Below are positions 9,726 to 19,777 of a stretch of DNA of 64,000 nt, piece by piece. The notes beneath the pieces were generated by a model. That model did no database searches and had not been told where the DNA came from. It worked only from the letters and a program-made list of their open reading frames with translations. This stretch comes from Trueperella bonasi. GTDB lineage: Bacteria; Actinomycetota; Actinomycetes; Actinomycetales; Actinomycetaceae. The stretch is taken from contig NZ_JAUSQX010000001.1 of assembly GCF_030811535.1 (NCBI RefSeq), positions 620,001-684,000 of the forward strand, read 5' to 3'. Within the stretch, counting starts at the first letter, position 1; every line of letters begins with the position of its first letter. The position numbers and the translations under genes were made by a program.

Positions 9726-10649
9726 GTGAATCTTCCTCAATGATGTAGTGCGGGCGCCCTTTCACCTCGGAATAAATCTTGCCTACATATTCACCAAGAA
9801 TACCCACAGATACCAATTGGAGGCCTCCCACCCCCACAATGACTGCAATCGTTGTGACATAACCCGGTACGTCCACGCCGGAAATCGCGACATTGATAAC
9901 CAAGGCGATCAGATACGCAATGAAGAGCAGGAATGCGAATATCCCAACTTTAATAACGAGGCGTAGCGGCCGATCGTTGAACGCTATGATTCCATCGAGG
10001 CCATAGTTGAGCAGGGATCGGAAACTCCAGCTCGATTCGCCTTCGTACCTCTGGCGATTGCGGTAATACACCTTTTTGGTCGCCATGCCGACCCATGAAA
10101 AGAGCCCTTTGGAAAACCTGTTGTATTCGCGCATGGACAGGATCGCATCGACAGCTTTCCGCGAAAGAAGCCTGTAATCCCCCGCCCCGTCCTCCAGCGG
10201 AACATTCATGACTGCGGATGTAAGCGCATAATACTTCCGGGAAAACCACGTGCGTAACTTTCCGTCTCCGCTTCGATCCCGCACCGCGATAACTTGATGG
10301 AAACCCTCCGAGTAGCCTTCCATCAGATCGCGCAACAGTGAGGGGGGGGGTGCTGCAAATCCGAATCCATAATGACGACGGCCTCGCCAACTGCATGGTC
10401 AAGCCCTGCCAGCATCGCCGCTTCTTTTCCGAAGTTGCGACTAAGCGAGAGTACCCTCACTCTCGGGTCTTTGGTTAAGCTGTTGGCAACAGCTAAGGTC
10501 TCGTCAGAAGAGCCATCATTGACAATAATGATTTCGAATTCGGTGAGATTTCCGGTTGGCACGAACGATTCCACACACTGCCTATATAGTTCATTGAGAT
10601 TAGGCGCCTCGTTGTAACAAGGGAAGATGATCGACAACAACCCGCCCAA
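9715..10649 (-). pseudogene. GtrB-like glycosyltransferase interrupted at a poly-G tract
   Basis: This is a GT2 polyprenyl-phosphate glycosyltransferase (DPM1/GtrB type) split into two frames. The first part starts at TTG 10649 (AGGAG seven bases upstream) and reads LLSIIFPCYNEAPNLNELY, NDGSSDET and ends at the DSDLQH motif. The second frame continues with RDLMEGYSEGFHQVIAVRDR and ends with two C-terminal helices and a GEYVGKIYSEVKGRPHY tail typical of the family. The break falls exactly at nine consecutive G on the + strand (10342-10350). Seven or ten G would restore HPPSLLRDL or HPPPSLLRDL. All conserved motifs survive, so slipped-strand phase variation (currently OFF) is as likely as decay; an assembly error is also possible. 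Confidence 0.85.
10342..10350. repeat. Homopolymer of nine G inside the gtrB-like gene
   Basis: A run of nine G on the + strand (nine C in the coding strand) lies just after the codons for DSDLQH, the metal-binding region of the glycosyltransferase. It produces the only frame break of an otherwise intact coding sequence. Homopolymers of this length in an exposed-glycan gene are classic contingency-locus sites in other bacteria. Confidence 0.9.
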
Positions 10650-10879
10650 GATAAAACTCCTCTACACACCCAGGACGCTCCAGAACCAATACTACTCTTT
10701 CGGGAGCCGTCATCGGAAAGGAACCTAACCCCCTGTCATCAGTACAGCACGTTAGTACTTGTCTGGCTCGACAATTCGAAAACAGCAGCTGGGATTGAAA
10801 CGTGAAAACCTCATCGCCGTGTAAACGTTGCGAAAGTCAAACCAAAAACCATTACTCTGCCTGGTATTAAGGATCACTT

Positions 10880-12594
10880 ATGCGCCGCACTTACAGATCA
10901 CTCACTCTTATTCTGCTCAGTGTACTGATCATCTTTGGCGTGGCACCCGTATCACAGGCGAGCACCATCTCTGCCGGATACCCGGTTTCGCTTCTGGCGC
11001 GCCGTTCCGATAATACGTTGTATTCCTACGGCGGCGGTACTACTGGATACCTATCGTACGGCCGCCAAGTCGGTCACGGGTGGGGTGGGTTCAACTACGG
11101 CTTTCAAAATTAAATCGCTTCATAGCGGGCGTTACGACGACGTCATCGTGCGTGCTACAGACGGCTCGCTCCGACTTTATCATTCGAACGGCGATAGTCT
11201 AAGCGGCGGTTATCTAATCGGACAAGGTTGGAGTGGCATGACCGCGATGCTCGCCAGCGATGATTGGGATGGCGACGGAAACCCGGATATTCTGGCGCGC
11301 ACTTCAGACGGCCGGATGCTGTTATACCCAACTAAGGGGCCTGGCCGATGGGGCTCTATCCGCCAGATAGGGCACGGTTGGAACAACATGAGCATGATGA
11401 CCATTCCAGGTGACGTCACCGGAGACGGACATGACCGCCGTTCACGGGCCCAGTGGCAAGCTCCTTCTCTATCCAGGCAACGGGCATGGCGGTTTTCTCT
11501 CAAGCCGTGTGGTCGGGCAAGGGTGGGGTAACTTTGTGAATCTCACCTCGTTTGGAGACGTGGATGGCGATGGTATCCCCGATATCGTCGGCCAACGCGC
11601 CGATGGAAATCTCTACCGCTATTCCGGAATGAGTGACGGAACGTGGAGCTACGCTGTCAAGATCGGGCACGGGTGGCAAACCATGAGTCTGCCTGGTCCA
11701 TGGCGAGCCACCAATGCTGCTGGCCCTCCGGCGCCAAAACCGCAAACGCTACGCCAGCCTTTCGTCTACGGCACACTTCGCACAGGTGACGAGGGTTATT
11801 TCATGATTGATGGCCGAGTACTGTCCGAACATAAAGCAACGGTGCCCGACTATCAGCTGTGGGTCACTCACGGGGGCACGTGGCCATGGGCAATCAAAGC
11901 TGATGCGGCATATCCGCTGGTTGGTCAGATCATGGAGTTCCCGGCGTCGACTCTCGCAAGGAACCTTGCCCGGCTCGATGTTTACGAAGGATATTTCCCA
12001 GATCGGGACATCGACACAATGCGTTATTGGAGGGTGCCTACGACTACAACGGATGGCAAGCCGGTGTGGATCTATGAAACCACTCCTCGCCAAGCGCGGT
12101 GGGTGCTACGCCATGGATATCAGGTGTTTAACGGTGATTGGTTTAGACAGGTTCGCACGTTCTCGCATACCTCAAGTGATGCCGGGCCTTTCGGCGTCGC
12201 GCAGACAGAGGCCGAAGTGGGCACGGCAGACGGTGTACTACCCCTCAACGAGGCCGCGCTTGGAACAGCGAGTACATCCGACCTTGGCACGCTCGACGGC
12301 GGGCAATTCCTCCAGCTTGACATCACCGTCAATGCGCCGCATGGCACGCGAGAGGGTTATATTTCCGTGCCGCCGGAAAGTTTCGTGGCCGTAGACTCAC
12401 AGGGAGAACCTCTCTCACCATTCGATGAGGAGGCCAAGTTCTGTAGCGCGACACACGATCAGCTACCCTCATTCGTCGATGACGGTACGACTGCGGCAGG
12501 AACGCTCACGTTCAGCGGCGATGTTGCGCAGCTGTTTTGGATTAACGACGACGGCGCAGCGCAGCTGATCTGGAACGCACGGACAGGTTCATAA
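10880..12594 (+). pseudogene. Secreted FG-GAP repeat / GGCT-like domain protein, frameshifted twice
   Basis: Three overlapping frames read as one protein. Frame one (10880 to about 11110) gives a signal peptide (hydrophobic core LTLILLSVLIIFGV, likely cleavage after VSQA) and the first repeat. Frame two (to about 11430) holds repeats such as DWDGDGNPDILARTSDGRML. Frame three continues with GDVDGDGIPDIVGQRADGNL, a further GHGW-type repeat, a domain beginning FVYGTLRTGDEG that resembles gamma-glutamylcyclotransferases (about 11755-12100), and a ~150-residue C-terminal domain. The D-x-D-G-D-G motifs are Ca-binding VCBS/FG-GAP blades. Both shifts need one base skipped, near 11105 and 11430. Intact repeats on both sides suggest recent loss or sequencing indels. 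Surface carbohydrate or matrix binding is the likely original role. Confidence 0.72.
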
Positions 12595-12613
12595 ACAAGC
12601 AAGACACCAAAAG

Positions 12614-12640
12614 GGGCGGCGGTCATTGTGACCGCCGCCC
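12614..12640 (-). terminator. Hairpin terminator of the DUF981 operon
   Basis: A perfect 12-bp inverted repeat (GGGCGGCGGTCA, loop TTG, TGACCGCCGCCC) lies 30 bp after the DUF981 stop codon. Read on the minus strand it is followed by CTTTTGG, a short U tract. It also lies 19 bp after the converging FG-GAP gene and could act in both directions. Confidence 0.7.
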
Positions 12641-12670
12641 ACTTCGCCCTGCTTAGCAGATGTACCTAGT

Positions 12671-13360
12671 TTAGATATAGGTTCCATCCGGCTGCGGGAA
12701 GAAGCCGATGTGGCTGTAGAACACCGTGAAGGAGACGAACAGCCAGAGCATGCCAAAGCCCCACACCAAAATGGAGGTAATCTTGGCAACGGTCTTGTTC
12801 GTTAGCGCGAACGGGGTGAGCAACGCGGCCACACCCGTTCCCACGTACAGCGACATCACCATCAGCGGCTCAAGCAGGTTTCCTGCAAGCAGACGCGCAA
12901 CCGGCTCGATGTCCGGCGGACGCCACATGCCAAAGTGCATACCGGCAATGCCGATGAGAATCAGGCCGAAGCCACCGATAGCGGCAACGTAGAGGATCGG
13001 GCGAAGGATGGCCACAACGTCCATCTTCACACCCGTGCGCTCAGCGGCACTTTCACCACGAATAATCGCGACACCAGCAACTAGCGCGAGCATGCCGTAG
13101 AAGGCAGCGGGCTCACCGAAAGTGATGTTGTCGACGGTACAGCAGAATGCACCCTCGACCTCGACCAGCGGCCACGTCAACGCCATGTGCGTACCGAAGA
13201 TGGCGAGGTAGCCACCGGTCATGACGAAAGCCCAGCCGAATCCTGCCAGTGAACGACGGTTAGGCTGAGTGGCTGTGCGCGCAAAGAGCACCGCGAGCAC
13301 CATGAGTGCACCCGTCACGAGCGCCATGGTGGTGTTATATGTTGGTCCTTGGAAAAGCAT
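12671..13360 (-). CDS. DUF981 family membrane protein
   Basis: A 229-residue protein with about seven hydrophobic helices, matching my memory of DUF981 (YP-type conserved actinobacterial membrane proteins). Conserved-looking loops include FGTHMALTWPL, FGEPAAFYGMLAL and GIAGMHFGMWRPP, where His residues within helices could bind metal or heme, but this is not established. A pair of Cys (FCCTVDN) sits in a predicted outer loop. It follows the small membrane gene by 5 bp and ends before a strong terminator, so the two form a bicistronic unit. Function unknown. Confidence 0.7.
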   Translation of the reverse strand: MLFQGPTYNTTMALVTGALMVLAVLFARTATQPNRRSLAGFGWAFVMTGGYLAIFGTHMALTWPLVEVEGAFCCTVDNITFGEPAAFYGMLALVAGVAIIRGESAAERTGVKMDVVAILRPILYVAAIGGFGLILIGIAGMHFGMWRPPDIEPVARLLAGNLLEPLMVMSLYVGTGVAALLTPFALTNKTVAKITSILVWGFGMLWLFVSFTVFYSHIGFFPQPDGTYI

Positions 13361-13365
13361 GCGTG

Positions 13366-13665
13366 TTACTCCTTCTCAGCCAGCAAAATCTGGCGGATCG
13401 ACATGAAGGCAGTAGCCAGCGCAAAGGTGACGCACCAGACCACGACAGCTATGTCTTGGCCGGTAGAGCCGTAATTGGGCGACGGGTCAACCGGGCCGGT
13501 CCACGGCAACGATTCAACATTCGCGGTCGCCCACAGCAACACGCCAATCAGAATTCCTACCGGAAACGTGATGAGAGTTGCCTTAGTTAAAAGGCGTGCC
13601 CAACGGGCAGTCTTCTCTTCGTCGACGTCTACCGGAAGAATTTCAATTTCTTCGAGGGTAGCCAT
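13366..13665 (-). CDS. Small two-helix membrane protein, partner of DUF981
   Basis: A 99-residue protein with an acidic cytoplasmic N-terminus (MATLEEIEILPVDVDEEKTA) and two membrane helices. An upstream in-frame start at 13749 exists, but ATG 13665 has AGAAAG upstream and starts a sensible N-terminus. It is 5 bp before the DUF981 gene on the same strand, so it is probably a dedicated subunit of that protein. I recognise no named family. Confidence 0.6.
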   Translation of the reverse strand: MATLEEIEILPVDVDEEKTARWARLLTKATLITFPVGILIGVLLWATANVESLPWTGPVDPSPNYGSTGQDIAVVVWCVTFALATAFMSIRQILLAEKE

Positions 13666-13808
13666 GTGTGATTCTTTCTCTAAAACACGGCGGTGTGCGC
13701 CGCCGCTCAATGGAACCATTCCATATAGCCACAGAGAATACGCTGACAATTAAATTAACTCAACTAAGGCACGCCCAGTATTAGGCCACTCCCGCGACAC
13801 ATAGAAAA

Positions 13809-14795
13809 CTAGAAGCGGATCGCCTCACCATCATTAGCAGCCGAATCGAGCATGCCCTGCACAACCTTCATCGTCTTCAGAGCCTCACGCATAGTCACGT
13901 GATCGCTACCCTTACCAAGAATGGCGTCACGGAAGTTCTCGTGTTCCACGGCAAGGGGCTCGCGCTTTTCGAGCGCGTACCGAATAACCTGCCCTTCCGA
14001 AACGCCGCGGAACGCGGAAATCTGATCCCAGCCAAGCGGCAAGGAACCGTTTTCGTAGAAGGTCAAGTCCCCCATGATCGTTTCCGCAACAAGCGCGCCG
14101 TGCTCACCGAGCACCACGGTCTGGCGCTCCTTGTACGGGGTCAACCAATTCACCAAATGATTAACAAGTACGCCATTCTTCAGCTTGCCCGAGGCCGTCA
14201 CGAGATCTTCATACTCGCGATCCGCACGATTAGCGCTCTGGGCCGAAATCGCAGCATAGTCCGCACCCGCAACCCAAGCCGCCAGATCGACGTCGTGAGT
14301 CGCCAGATCCTTGACCACGCCCACATCCGCAATACGAGCCGGGAACGGCGACTGCCGGCGCGTCGTAATCTGATACACCCGGCCAAGCTGACCATCGGCA
14401 ATCCGGCGCCGCATCTCCAACAGGGCAGGATTACACCGCTCCACGTAGCCAACGGCACCAATCAGTCCCGCCGACTCAAACGCCTCAACCAGCTGCTCAC
14501 CTTCTTCGATCGTGGAAGCGAGCGGCTTTTCCACCATCGTGTGAACGCCAGCCTCCGCCAGCTTGAGCGCTACCTCCGCGTGCTGGCCGGTCGGCACGGC
14601 AACCATCGCCGCGTCGATCCCAGCATCAATCAGGGCGTCGACATCCGGCAAGACCTCTAGCTCGCCGGCAACGTTGAACTTATCGCCATATGGATCGGCG
14701 ACGGCGACCAGCTCGGCACCCTCCAGCGCCCGAATATTCCTGGCGTGGTGGCGGCCCATCGAACCTAGGCCAATGAGTCCGTAGCGAATCGTCAT
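13809..14795 (-). CDS. Gfo/Idh/MocA oxidoreductase, WbpB-like
   Basis: A 328-residue NAD(P)-dependent sugar dehydrogenase. The Rossmann motif GLIGLGSMGRHHARN opens the protein, MVEKPLA follows near residue 90 with the family's EKP lysine, and KDLATHDVDLAAW carries the catalytic-region histidine. In the WbpB/WlbA group this enzyme oxidises C3 of a UDP-N-acetylglucosamine uronate, giving the keto sugar used by the aminotransferase encoded just upstream. It shares one base with that gene (TAATG), so coupling is tight. The neighbours support the WbpB role better than the sequence alone does. Confidence 0.82.
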   Translation of the reverse strand: MTIRYGLIGLGSMGRHHARNIRALEGAELVAVADPYGDKFNVAGELEVLPDVDALIDAGIDAAMVAVPTGQHAEVALKLAEAGVHTMVEKPLASTIEEGEQLVEAFESAGLIGAVGYVERCNPALLEMRRRIADGQLGRVYQITTRRQSPFPARIADVGVVKDLATHDVDLAAWVAGADYAAISAQSANRADREYEDLVTASGKLKNGVLVNHLVNWLTPYKERQTVVLGEHGALVAETIMGDLTFYENGSLPLGWDQISAFRGVSEGQVIRYALEKREPLAVEHENFRDAILGKGSDHVTMREALKTMKVVQGMLDSAANDGEAIRF

Positions 14796-15892
14796 TACGC
14801 ACCAGCCTTCGCAACAGCGTTGACAGCTTCGACGATCCGGTCCAGATCCTCTTGGCTGAGCGAGGGGTGAACCGGCAAGGAAATAACTTCGCGTGCTGCA
14901 CGTTCGGTTTCTGGCAGATCCAGACCCGGTGCGTACGGAGCCAGCGAGGGCAGGCGGTGGTTCGGGATCGGATAGTAAACACCGCAGCCCACCTTGTACT
15001 CCTCGCGCAACGCGTTCGCGAAACCATCGCGGTCATCGCTCACGCGGATCGTGTACTGGTGGTACACGTGTACCGCACCGTCAGCGACGGGCGGTGTCAC
15101 GACGCCGGTAAGGTTCTCATTCAAGAACTTGGCGTTTGCCTGGCGGGTGGCCGTCCAGTCAGCAAGCTTGGTCAGTTGCACGCGGCCAATCGCAGCGTGA
15201 ATGTTCGTCATCCGGTTGTTCAGGCCCACCAGCTCGTTCTGGTACTGAACCTCCATCCCCTGATTACGCAACAACCGTGACTTACGCGCAACCTCGGCAT
15301 CCGACGTCGAAATCATACCGCCTTCACCGGAGGTCATATTCTTCGTCGGGTACAACGAGAACGCAGCGAACGTGCCGAACGTGCCCACCATTTCGCCGTC
15401 CAGCGACGCGCCGTGTGCCTGTGCTGCATCTTCGAAAATCATCAGATCGTGCTCATCAGCAATCTTGCGCAGCTCAGCCATGTTCGCAGGGTGGCCGTAC
15501 AAGTGCACCGGCATGATTGCCTTCGTCTTATCCGTAATCGACGCACGCACCGAATCCGGGTCGAGGCAGAAGTAGTCGGGCTCGATGTCTGCAAACACCG
15601 GGGTTGCACCCGTGAGCGCCACCGAATTACCGGTTGCCGCGAACGTGAAGGACGGCACGATCACCTCGTCGCCGACACCAATGCCGGAGGCCAGCAGACC
15701 GATGTGCAACGCGGAGGTTCCGGAGTTGACCGCAACAACCTGTGCGCCCGGGGTGAGCTGCTTGGAAAACTCTTCCTCGAAGGAGGCAACTTCAGCGCCT
15801 TGGGCGAGCATGCCCGAGGCAAGGACGGCGTCAACGGCTTTGCGTTCCTCGTCGCCCACAATTGGCTTAGCAGCCGGGATCATCTCAACCAT
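14795..15892 (-). CDS. DegT/DnrJ/EryC1/StrS aminotransferase, WbpE-like
   Basis: A 365-residue PLP-dependent sugar aminotransferase. NSGTSALHIGLLASGI binds the PLP phosphate, EDAAQAHGA (about residues 154-162) holds the ring-binding Asp, and Lys184 in LYPTKNMTSGEGG is the Schiff-base lysine. WbpE/WlbC enzymes transaminate the 3-keto sugar to a 3-amino sugar with glutamate as donor. It lies between the N-acetyltransferase and dehydrogenase genes with one-base overlaps on both sides, giving a compact three-gene operon. Other DegT substrates remain possible. Confidence 0.87.
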   Translation of the reverse strand: MVEMIPAAKPIVGDEERKAVDAVLASGMLAQGAEVASFEEEFSKQLTPGAQVVAVNSGTSALHIGLLASGIGVGDEVIVPSFTFAATGNSVALTGATPVFADIEPDYFCLDPDSVRASITDKTKAIMPVHLYGHPANMAELRKIADEHDLMIFEDAAQAHGASLDGEMVGTFGTFAAFSLYPTKNMTSGEGGMISTSDAEVARKSRLLRNQGMEVQYQNELVGLNNRMTNIHAAIGRVQLTKLADWTATRQANAKFLNENLTGVVTPPVADGAVHVYHQYTIRVSDDRDGFANALREEYKVGCGVYYPIPNHRLPSLAPYAPGLDLPETERAAREVISLPVHPSLSQEDLDRIVEAVNAVAKAGA

Positions 15893-16494
15893 TACTTAGT
15901 AACCTTTCGAATTGTGTTGTCGAATTTTTCATACACATCGCCTGTTTGAGGGCAAAGCAGCGTTCCGTCTTCTTGTTCTTCCAATTTGACGCCGGCATGG
16001 CCAACCCAGCCAATCTGCTTGGCTGGCACACCTGCAACGAGTGCGTGAGCCGACACGTCCTTGGTGACCACGGCACCAGCAGCAACCAGAGCCCACGCCC
16101 CAATCGTCACGGGAGCTACGCACACCGAGCGTGCACCAATCGCCGCCCCCGTCTCAATCGTGACTCCCACCTGCTTCCAATCCGAGGTGGACTTCAGCGT
16201 GCCATCCGGATTGATAGCCCGTGGGTAGTGATCGTTGGTGAGCACCACGGCCGGGCCGATGAACACGCCGTCCGCTAACTTTGCCGGCTCATAGACCAGT
16301 GCATAGTTTTGGATCTTGCAGTTATCACCAACCTCAACGCCGGTGCCTATATAAGCTCCGCGCCCGACCACGCAGTTGTGACCAAGCACCGCATCTTCGC
16401 GGACTTGAGCGAGGTGCCACACACTGGAGCCTTCCCCGATCTGAGCCTGTTGCGATACGTCTGCTGATGGGGCAATGCGCGGACCAGTTGTCAT
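15892..16494 (-). CDS. Hexapeptide N-acetyltransferase, WbpD-like
   Basis: A 200-residue left-handed beta-helix acyltransferase with repeated hexapeptides (AQIGEGSSVWHLAQV, AVLGHNCVVGRGAYIG) and a LTNDHYPRAINPDGT loop typical of the WbpD/WlbB group, which acetylates the 3-amino group of UDP-GlcNAc(3N)A from acetyl-CoA. ATG 16494 is preceded by AGGAGAG. It is first in the operon with the aminotransferase and dehydrogenase. The product of the three would be a UDP-2,3-diacetamido uronate; the 6-dehydrogenase (WbpA) that makes the precursor is not in this window. Confidence 0.85.
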   Translation of the reverse strand: MTTGPRIAPSADVSQQAQIGEGSSVWHLAQVREDAVLGHNCVVGRGAYIGTGVEVGDNCKIQNYALVYEPAKLADGVFIGPAVVLTNDHYPRAINPDGTLKSTSDWKQVGVTIETGAAIGARSVCVAPVTIGAWALVAAGAVVTKDVSAHALVAGVPAKQIGWVGHAGVKLEEQEDGTLLCPQTGDVYEKFDNTIRKVTK

Positions 16495-16511
16495 CCATCT
16501 CTCCTAGAGTG

Positions 16512-16523
16512 TTGAGGCCTCAA
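16512..16523. promoter_or_regulatory. Palindrome in the divergent promoter region
   Basis: TTGAGGCCTCAA is a perfect 12-bp palindrome in the 63-bp gap between the wbpD-like gene and the divergent GT2 operon. It could be an operator for both, but one palindrome without a known regulator is weak evidence. Confidence 0.25.
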
Positions 16524-16557
16524 TAAAGCAGTTCGACCTCATGCAATAATATATCGT

Positions 16558-17265
16558 ATGCAGATAAGCACTTTACAGGACCTTTCGCGGGTGAGTTGGC
16601 TCGTCGTGCCGCTGTACAACGAAGCAACGGTTATTTTCGATGTGATCACCGAGGCACGCACCGTTTTCCCCAACATTGTGTGCGTCAACGACGGCTCAAG
16701 CGACAACGGAGCCGAACTAGCACGAAAAGCCGGCGCCGCCGTCGTCGATCATCCCATTAACCTCGGGCAGGGAGCGGCGCTCCAAACAGGAATCACTTGG
16801 GTACTCACCTACACCGACGCAAAATACCTCGTCACCTTCGACGCCGACGGCCAGCACCGCACCTCCGACGCACAAACCATGATCGAACGAGCTGAAGCCG
16901 AAGATCTTTCCTTCGTGCTCGGATCCCGCTTCCTTGGCGGCTCCCACCAAGCCGGCTGGCTCAAAAAACTCGTGCTTTCTACCGCTGCGAAAGTCACTCG
17001 CCTCCGTACCGGCATGGACCTGTCGGACTCGCACAACGGCCTGCGGGTGCTGCGCCGCGACGCCGCCGCACGGCTCGACCTCACCATGCACCGCATGGCT
17101 CACGCCTCGCAAATCATCAACCAACTCGCATCTATGAAACTACGCTGGGCTGAAGAGTCTGTGACCATCGACTACACTGACTATTCCAGATCTAAGGGGC
17201 AGAGCCTGTTGAACGGGGTCAACATTATGACCGACATGATATTCGCACCAAGCGAGAGTAGGTAA
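16558..17265 (+). CDS. Glycosyltransferase family 2
   Basis: A 235-residue GT-A enzyme without membrane helices. WLVVPLYNEATVIFDVI is the nucleotide-binding start, VNDGSSDNG follows, and TFDADGQHRTSD contains the D-x-D metal site. The rest (GSRFLGGSHQAGW, SHNGLRVLRRDAAARL) matches DPM-like GT2 proteins that make polyprenyl-phosphate sugars. It is first in a four-gene operon with DUF2304, rmlB and a rhamnosyltransferase; the DUF2304 partner is commonly next to this type of GT2. Donor sugar unknown. Confidence 0.85.
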   Translation: MQISTLQDLSRVSWLVVPLYNEATVIFDVITEARTVFPNIVCVNDGSSDNGAELARKAGAAVVDHPINLGQGAALQTGITWVLTYTDAKYLVTFDADGQHRTSDAQTMIERAEAEDLSFVLGSRFLGGSHQAGWLKKLVLSTAAKVTRLRTGMDLSDSHNGLRVLRRDAAARLDLTMHRMAHASQIINQLASMKLRWAEESVTIDYTDYSRSKGQSLLNGVNIMTDMIFAPSESR

Positions 17266-17270
17266 CGATT

Positions 17271-18687
<1,417 letters not shown>

Positions 18688-18688
<1 letters not shown>

Positions 18689-19572
18689 TGATCGTGGCGG
18701 TCGTCGTCACGTACGGTCCCGACGAGCGCACGGCTGAACTCTTGCGGGCCGTGGCACCGCAAGTTGGGCGGATCGTCGTCGTCGACAACGGATCAGAGCC
18801 GGCAGACATGCAAAAGATCGCGAGCGCAATTGCCGAAGTTGGGGCGAGGGTTATCGAACTCGGGGAAAACACCGGGATCGCAAACGCCCAAAATGTTGGG
18901 ATCCTATGGGCGAAGCAGGCGGGCGCCACGCACGTGCTCCTGTCCGATCAGGATTCGCTACCCGCACCAGATATGGTGGCGCGCTTGCGCGCACAATACG
19001 AGGGTGCGCCGGGCATCGGGGCCGTCGGGCCCTACATTGCGGAAAACAAACCGGGCGGGGACGAACTCGTCTACGTTGACCGCACGTGGGGGCCGCGCAG
19101 GGCCACGAAGGCCGAACTTGGCCAGCCGGTGCTGGATGCCGCGTTTTTGCTTGCTTCCGGATGCCTGATTCCCGTGGCGGTGCTTGACGATGTTGGCCCG
19201 ATGAATGCCGAATATTTTATAGACCACGTGGATTTGGAATGGTGCCTGCGAGCCCGTAGAGCCGGATACCGCGTGGTTGTTGACACGGCCGCACGGCTCG
19301 ATCATTCCCTTGGGGATGAGACCGTGACCTTACCTGGACGTGCGCAGCCGGTTCACGTGCACAGCCCGATCAGGTGCTACTACCTGGCTCGGAACACAAT
19401 TTTCCTCATGCGATCGGGGCTTTTGCCGGCGGCCTGGCGTGTGGGCTACGCGCTGTGGCTGGCGAAATTTGCGGCATTCCACGGGTTGGTGGCAGATCGC
19501 CGCAGGGTTCGAATCCGGGAGCTTATCGCCGGTATTCGTGATGGGCTGCTGGGCCGGGGTGGGCGGCGCTAG
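18688..19572 (+). CDS. Rhamnosyltransferase-like GT2
   Basis: A 294-residue GT-A protein resembling the rhamnosyltransferases found with rml genes. VAVVVTYGPDERT begins the nucleotide-binding domain, VVVDNGSEP follows, LLSDQDSLP contains the D-x-D equivalent, and FIDHVDLEWCLRARRAGYR carries the acidic ED-like base region. It shares one base with rmlB (TAATG), so it is the last gene of this operon and probably adds L-rhamnose to the polymer. The acceptor is unknown. Confidence 0.85.
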
Positions 19573-19777
19573 ACCTAGCCTTTAGCACTCTCTTCTTCCC
19601 ACAGCCATTCTGTTCAGCTTCGATTTCCCTACTTGGCATCTTCCCTACCCCGCTTCGGAGGGAAAATCTTAGGACGATCGCCGGGGATTTTTTCTGAGCG
19701 TGGATGTCAGGAGCGTGTGTCATGGTTTTTTCACCATTTCTTCAGCGAGGCCGACCGATTCGGGGTAGATTTCTCAA

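Noticed and set aside
13899-14660. 253-codon + strand ORF
   Set aside because: It lies antisense inside the WbpB-like gene, whose motifs are clear; it is a frame shadow of biased codon use.
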